The translations under genes and the position numbers were made by a program. The notes below the pieces were generated by a model. That model was not told where the DNA came from and did not search any database. It saw only the letters and a list, made by a program, of their open reading frames with translations. Shown piece after piece: positions 5,045 through 8,088 of a DNA stretch of 8,088 bases (positions within the stretch are counted from its first letter, which is position 1; each line of letters opens with the position of its first letter). Origin of the DNA: Candidatus Thiosymbion ectosymbiont of Robbea hypermnestra (lineage in GTDB: Bacteria > Pseudomonadota > Gammaproteobacteria > Chromatiales > Chromatiaceae); NCBI GenBank assembly GCA_020443945.1, contig JAIZWN010000503.1, forward strand, positions 1-8,088, in the 5' to 3' direction.

Positions 5045-6694
5045 CTATCCGACTTCTACCAGGCTCGGGGTGTAGTCTTCCGGGGGTTGGAAGCCGAGGA
5101 GCCGGATGCAGGTGGCCGCCAGGTTGGCGATGCCGGGGTCCGCTACCTGGGCGAGACGGGCGCGGGAGGCGTCGGTGGGGTCGTAGATGATGGCCGGCAC
5201 CGGGTTGAGGGAGTGCGCCGTCTTGGGCAGGAAGTTACCGTCGGCGTCCCGCTTGAGCTGGCCGGTCTTTTTGTCCACCTCGTACATGTCGTCGGAGTTG
5301 CCGTGGTCCGCCGAGAAGACCGCGATGCCCTTGGCCTTTTCGACCGCTTCCATGATGCGGCCGATGCCTTGGTCCACGGCCGCGATGGCGATTTTGACGG
5401 CATCGGTCACCCCCGTGTGGCCGACCATGTCGCCGTTGGGGTAGTTCAGGCGGATGAAGCGGTATTCGCCGCGTTCGATGGCCTCGACTACGGCGTCGGT
5501 GATTTCGGTGGCCTTCATCCTGGGCGCTTCCTCGAAGGGGCAGACGTCCGAGGGGATCTCCCGCCAGGTTTCGGTGGCGAATTTGCCCGAGTTGTTGCCG
5601 TTGAAGAAGTAGGTGACGTGGCCGTACTTCTGGGTTTCGGAGATGGCGAATTGCTTGATTCCGGCGTTGGAGAGGTATTGGCTCATGGTGCGGTCGATGG
5701 CCGGTGGGGATACCAGGTACTTTTCCGGTACGCACAGGTCGCCGTCGTATTGCATCATGCCGGCGTAGAGCACCTTCGGCTTCGGGCCGCGGTCGAACTC
5801 GCTCAGCGTCTCGGCCTCGAAGGCCTTGGTGATTTCCAGGGAGCGGTCGCCGCGGAAGTTGAAGAAGACGACGCTGTCTCCCTCCAGGATCGGCCCCACG
5901 GGGGCGCCGTCCCGTTCGATGACGAAGGCCGGCAGGTCCTGGTCGAGGATGCCCGGCCGCTCCTTGCGGAAGGTTTCCACCGCCTCGGTCATGGTTGCGA
6001 ACAGCCGGCCCTGGCCTTTGACGTGGGTGCTCCAGCCGCGTTCGACCATGCTCCAGTTGGCGTTATAGCGGTCCATGGTGATGTGCATGCGACCGCCGCC
6101 GGACGCCACGCAGTAGTCCACGGCACCGTCGGCGTTGATGCCTTCCAGAAATTTGTCGAAGCGCTCCACGTATTCCAGCACGGAGGTGGGGGGCACATCG
6201 CGGCCGTCGATCAGGGGGTGGATGCGGGCCTTTGTGACCCCTTCCGATTTGGCCCGGGTCAACAGGGCCTCCAGGTGGTTGAGGTTGGAGTGCACGTTGC
6301 CGTCCGAGAACAGGCCGATGAAGTGCAGCGCCGATGGTTTGTCCTTGACGTTCGCCACCAGCTCTTTCCAGATCGGGCCCTCGAACAGGGAGCCGGAGGC
6401 GATGGCCTGATCGACCAGGGCCGCGCCCTGGGAGAATACCCGGCCGCAGCCGATGGCATTGTGACCGACCTCGGAGTTCCCCATGTCGCTGTCGTCCGGC
6501 AGGCCGACTGCGGTTCCGTGGGCCTTGATTTCGGTGTAGATCGCGTTTGCGCGCAGCCAGTCCAGATTGGGGGTCTGGGCGATCTCGACGAAGTCGCTTT
6601 CCGGATATTTGCCGATGCCGACCCCGTCCATGACGACCAGCACCAGCGGCCCTTCCGGTCCGCCGAAGGCGGTGCTTTTTTTCAGTTCTTCCAT
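5045..6694 (-). CDS. gpmI: 2,3-bisphosphoglycerate-independent phosphoglycerate mutase
   Basis: The enzyme interconverts 3- and 2-phosphoglycerate in glycolysis and gluconeogenesis without the bisphosphoglycerate cofactor, using two Mn2+ ions and a phosphoserine intermediate, in the cytoplasm. The 549-residue protein belongs to the alkaline phosphatase superfamily. Visible residues: D23 (VVMDGVG), nucleophile S74 in DMGNSEVGH, H135 (SDGNVHS), the DGRDVPP substrate loop, FRGDR, D422 and H426 (GDMVGHTG), D463-H464 (SADHGN) and H494 (TAHSLNPVP). All expected metal ligands and the phosphorylated Ser are present, so it should be active. It is longer than the ~514-residue E. coli form, partly because of extra sequence between D463-H464 and H494. 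The ATG at 6694 is preferred over an upstream ATG at 6850 because GAGGA precedes it by eight bases and the extension is proline/arginine-rich and overlaps the upstream gene. It lies 71 bases downstream of the radical SAM gene. Confidence 0.96.
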   Translation of the reverse strand: MEELKKSTAFGGPEGPLVLVVMDGVGIGKYPESDFVEIAQTPNLDWLRANAIYTEIKAHGTAVGLPDDSDMGNSEVGHNAIGCGRVFSQGAALVDQAIASGSLFEGPIWKELVANVKDKPSALHFIGLFSDGNVHSNLNHLEALLTRAKSEGVTKARIHPLIDGRDVPPTSVLEYVERFDKFLEGINADGAVDYCVASGGGRMHITMDRYNANWSMVERGWSTHVKGQGRLFATMTEAVETFRKERPGILDQDLPAFVIERDGAPVGPILEGDSVVFFNFRGDRSLEITKAFEAETLSEFDRGPKPKVLYAGMMQYDGDLCVPEKYLVSPPAIDRTMSQYLSNAGIKQFAISETQKYGHVTYFFNGNNSGKFATETWREIPSDVCPFEEAPRMKATEITDAVVEAIERGEYRFIRLNYPNGDMVGHTGVTDAVKIAIAAVDQGIGRIMEAVEKAKGIAVFSADHGNSDDMYEVDKKTGQLKRDADGNFLPKTAHSLNPVPAIIYDPTDASRARLAQVADPGIANLAATCIRLLGFQPPEDYTPSLVEVG

Positions 6695-6765
6695 CTCGGT
6701 TTTCCTCGCTACAGGCTTTGAGAATCGGGTTGGATGAGGGCATGTCTCAGGGTAATCCGGTACCC

Positions 6766-7437
6766 CTAAGCCGCCGACGCGGCGGCGGGAAGGGGGCTTG
6801 CCGTTTCTCCCGCGGCCGGGTGTGGGTCCGGGATCGGCGTCGGGCGGCAAGTTTGCAGGATATGGTTCCCGACGCCGAGGGCCGCAAGTCGGTCCGTCAG
6901 AGGTTGGAGGTCTTCCGGGTCGCGCCAGTGTGGCGGGACCGTGGTTCTCACTTGCAGCGCGATTCCCGCTTCGAGCAGCAGCGCCAGGCTTTCCCAGGCC
7001 CGTGCGCCGGAATCCGGCGCCCCGGTGATGGTCGGATAATCCGCGGGTAATGTCTTGATGTCCAGTCCCACCCAGTCGAGGAGGGGCAACAGGCGGCGCA
7101 GGCGGTCGGGGTAGGGGCCGGCGGTGTGCAGGCCGATCTTGAAGCCCATTGCCTTGGCCTCCCGCATGGCCGCCGGTAGGGCGGCTTGCAGCGTCGGCTC
7201 CCCGCCGCTGAAGACCAGGGCGTCCAGCAATCCGACGCGCCCCCGCAGGAAGGCGCGCACCTGGGACCAGGGGATCCGCTCCCGGCCCTCCGGCGACAGC
7301 AGGTGGGTATTGTGGCAGTAACGGCAGCGCCAGGGGCAGCCCTGACAGAAGATCACCGCCGCCAGCTCCCCGGGATAGTCGAGGGTGGTCAGGGGGGTGA
7401 GCCCGCCGATGCGCAACGATTGGACCAGGGGTGTCAT
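6766..7437 (-). CDS. nrdG: Anaerobic ribonucleotide reductase-activating radical SAM protein (NrdG2 type)
   Basis: Proteins of this type use a [4Fe-4S] cluster and S-adenosylmethionine to make the glycyl radical on class III ribonucleotide reductase (NrdD), needed for DNA precursors without oxygen. The 223-residue protein opens with RIGGLTPLTTLDYPG, typical of the NrdG2 subgroup. The cluster motif CxxxCxxC is C34-PWR-C38-RY-C41, with a further C31. SGGEP (77-81) is the SAM-binding glycine-rich motif, and VGLDIK follows in the second half. The C-terminal ~25 residues are a Pro/Ala-rich tail of no obvious function. The start at 7437 gives the family's usual N-terminus, but no Shine-Dalgarno sequence is visible. 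nrdD is not in the window, so the partner is inferred; other glycyl-radical enzymes or related small radical SAM roles are possible. It may be co-transcribed with gpmI. Confidence 0.88.
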   Translation of the reverse strand: MTPLVQSLRIGGLTPLTTLDYPGELAAVIFCQGCPWRCRYCHNTHLLSPEGRERIPWSQVRAFLRGRVGLLDALVFSGGEPTLQAALPAAMREAKAMGFKIGLHTAGPYPDRLRRLLPLLDWVGLDIKTLPADYPTITGAPDSGARAWESLALLLEAGIALQVRTTVPPHWRDPEDLQPLTDRLAALGVGNHILQTCRPTPIPDPHPAAGETASPLPAAASAA

Positions 7438-7509
7438 GGAGGATTCAGCCGCAAATACACGGAAAGTTTAGCCGCAAATGAACGCAAATCGGTCGCAAAA
7501 GCCCGCGTA

Positions 7510-7601
7510 GGGCGGGAATCGCAAATTCTTTAAACCACGGAGACAGACACCGATAAACACAGATCACAACCCGTGTTTATCCGTGTCTGCCTCCGTGGTT
7601 C
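7510..7601 (+). repeat. Dispersed hairpin repeat A, copy 2 (long form)
   Basis: This copy matches 45-124 apart from six substitutions and 12 additional bases (tctgcctccgtg) near the right end. It folds into a 28-bp stem, arms 7533-7560 and 7573-7600, with 26 of 28 pairs and a 12-base loop. The stem is built from short CCACGGA / ACACGGATA units. Copy 1 has lost one such unit from its right arm. Confidence 0.85.
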
Positions 7602-7619
7602 AAAGCACGGTAGGATGGG

Positions 7620-7697
7620 TAGGGCGGGATTGAGCATGGGAAAATAACCCCTGATCCGCGGATTTAAAAACGATTTGCGTTGATTGGCGGCAAAAAA
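7620..7697 (+). repeat. Dispersed repeat B, copy 2 (hairpin absent)
   Basis: Positions 7620-7663 match 4758-4801 at 41 of 44 bases, and 7664-7697 match 4872-4905 at 27 of 34. The ~70-bp hairpin of copy 1 is missing; the join falls exactly at a GCGGAT unit that bounds the hairpin in copy 1. It lies directly after repeat A copy 2. Confidence 0.8.
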
Positions 7698-7743
7698 TGG
7701 TTCCCGGGTATCAGTCCGCGTAGAGCGAGATAGTGTAGCGTAT

Positions 7744-7756
7744 CCCGCCCTACGGT
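7744..7756 (+). repeat. Short repeat identical to the HAD-OtsB gene end
   Basis: CCCGCCCTACGGT is identical to 4418-4430. It lies 50 bases beyond the 3' end of the truncated DUF559 ORF, in sequence full of related GTAGGGCGGG motifs. Confidence 0.55.
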
Positions 7757-7806
7757 CCTCAAGCCATGCCGCGCGGTCCAGGTTATCCCCGGTCCTACCA
7801 GGCTGG

Positions 7807-8025
7807 CTACGGCCTAAAGCCCCTCGCGTTAAGAAAGGCGTCGCGTTGCCTGTCCGCATCCCTCTGCTCGGCGTGCTGACCACCGTCGAGCTCGATAATC
7901 AAGTTCTTCCGCAAACAGACGAAATCGACGAGGTATCTACCAATAGGTTGTTGACGCCTGAATTTCAGGTCTTGAAATCGGTGGGCACGAAGATGGGTCC
8001 AGAGCCTGCGTTCTCTCGTTCCCAT
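7807..8025 (-). pseudogene. Truncated DUF559 endonuclease-like ORF
   Basis: The 72-residue product matches the core of the DUF559 family (Vsr/PD-(D/E)XK-like fold): RRLWTHLRAHRF, KFRRQQPIGRYLVDFVC (about 23-39) and IIELDGGQH (44-52), with the likely metal-binding residues D36, E46 and D48, then RDAFLNARGFRP. Typical members are about 110-130 residues and continue after GFR with an LRFWNxxVL segment; here a stop codon follows immediately and no such sequence appears downstream. The N-terminus is also short, and its ATG lies inside a dispersed palindrome (8017-8042). Both ends therefore look replaced by repeat DNA. The family's function is unproven; a role in DNA cleavage is inferred from the fold. 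It is probably a remnant. Confidence 0.7.
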
Positions 8026-8042
8026 GCTCCGGCGTGGGAACG
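8017..8042. repeat. Palindromic repeat P1
   Basis: CGTTCCCATGC (8017-8027) pairs with GCGTGGGAACG (8032-8042) around TCCG, with one T-G wobble in 11 pairs. It resembles the 'CGTTCCCACGCnnnnGCGTGGGAACG' palindromes common in Gammaproteobacteria (recognition from memory). The start codon of the truncated DUF559 ORF lies in its left arm. Confidence 0.8.
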
Positions 8043-8048
8043 CAATCG

Positions 8049-8064
8049 GGCCGCTCCAGCGGCC
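8049..8064. repeat. Palindromic repeat P2
   Basis: GGCCGCT (8049-8055) and AGCGGCC (8058-8064) are perfect reverse complements around CC. The centre GCTCCAGC is close to that of P1 (GCTCCGGC) and is the reverse complement of that of P3. Confidence 0.75.
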
Positions 8065-8074
8065 AGGATTTCAG

Positions 8075-8088
8075 GACGCTGGAGCGTC
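8075..8088. repeat. Palindromic repeat P3 (at window edge)
   Basis: GACGCT (8075-8080) and AGCGTC (8083-8088) are perfect reverse complements around GG. The window ends at the last base of the arm, so the stem and the whole palindrome cluster may extend further. Confidence 0.65.

Larger units (their letters stand above)
7438..7806. other. Intergenic repeat mosaic upstream of the radical SAM gene
   Basis: No gene is recognisable. The stretch contains GCCGCAAAT twice (7448-7456 and 7471-7479), the 13-mer gcccgcgtagggc (7501-7513, also at 4751-4763), repeat A copy 2, repeat B copy 2, and CCCGCCCTACGGT at 7744-7756. No convincing -10/-35 pair for the radical SAM gene was found, although its promoter should lie here. 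Confidence 0.6.

Noticed and set aside
4946..6721. 591-codon plus-strand open frame opposite gpmI
   Set aside because: It is a shadow of gpmI, whose catalytic residues are unmistakable; the product is rich in V, G, D and H with no domain signature.
6770..6786. GCCGCC/GGCGGC hairpin at the end of the radical SAM gene as a terminator
   Set aside because: It lies inside the coding sequence for the Ala-rich tail and has no T tract on the minus strand.
6695..6850. Upstream ATG that would add 52 residues to GpmI
   Set aside because: The extension overlaps the radical SAM gene, is low-complexity Pro/Arg/Gly, and the internal ATG at 6694 has a good Shine-Dalgarno sequence.
7440..7700. Possible CRISPR array suggested by repeated short units
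   Set aside because: The units are adjacent imperfect inverted repeats without regularly spaced identical repeats or unique spacers, and no cas gene is present.

Overview
The window looks like the chromosome of a GC-rich proteobacterium, most likely a gammaproteobacterium. The reasons are the codon usage, the gene set and the dispersed palindromes and short-unit hairpin repeats, which resemble those of sulfur-oxidising or halophilic Gammaproteobacteria. That lineage guess rests on pattern recognition, not on a search.

Layout from left to right. Positions 1-360 hold no gene, only repeat remnants, including one copy of a dispersed hairpin repeat. An initiator tRNA-fMet lies on the minus strand (411-487) with a good sigma70-type promoter just upstream (494-522). 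Next, two back-to-back hairpins, the second terminator-like, precede a plus-strand block: lspA (lipoprotein signal peptidase, 759-1247), nhaD (Na+/H+ antiporter, 1320-2753) and a 547-residue fusion of a beta-phosphoglucomutase-like HAD domain to a trehalose-6-phosphate phosphatase domain (2823-4466). The gaps of about 70 bases allow co-transcription. A ~580-base non-coding stretch of repeat elements follows (4467-5044). Then come two minus-strand genes read towards it: an NrdG2-type radical SAM activase (6766-7437) and gpmI (cofactor-independent phosphoglycerate mutase, 5045-6694). The right end (7438-8088) is again a repeat mosaic around a truncated DUF559 endonuclease-like ORF, ending in three consecutive palindromes.

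How the genes relate: lspA, gpmI and the initiator tRNA are housekeeping. NhaD next to a trehalose-phosphatase-like protein suggests a salt or osmotic stress theme, but no trehalose synthase or trehalase gene is visible. NrdG2 implies an anaerobic ribonucleotide reductase or another glycyl-radical partner elsewhere.

The most notable observation is that the fusion protein lacks the nucleophilic aspartate in BOTH of its HAD domains (N19 and N285 replace Asp, and the second motif also has Gly287 for the acid/base Asp), while the other catalytic motifs of both domains look intact. This suggests a double pseudo-phosphatase with a regulatory or sensing role, early decay, or sequence error. Secondary observations are a U1-G72 pair in the initiator tRNA instead of the usual C1-A72, two copies of a repeat element that differ by a ~70-bp hairpin, and a DUF559 gene whose start codon lies inside a dispersed palindrome. 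I see no CRISPR array, complete insertion sequence, or recognisable defence or secretion system.
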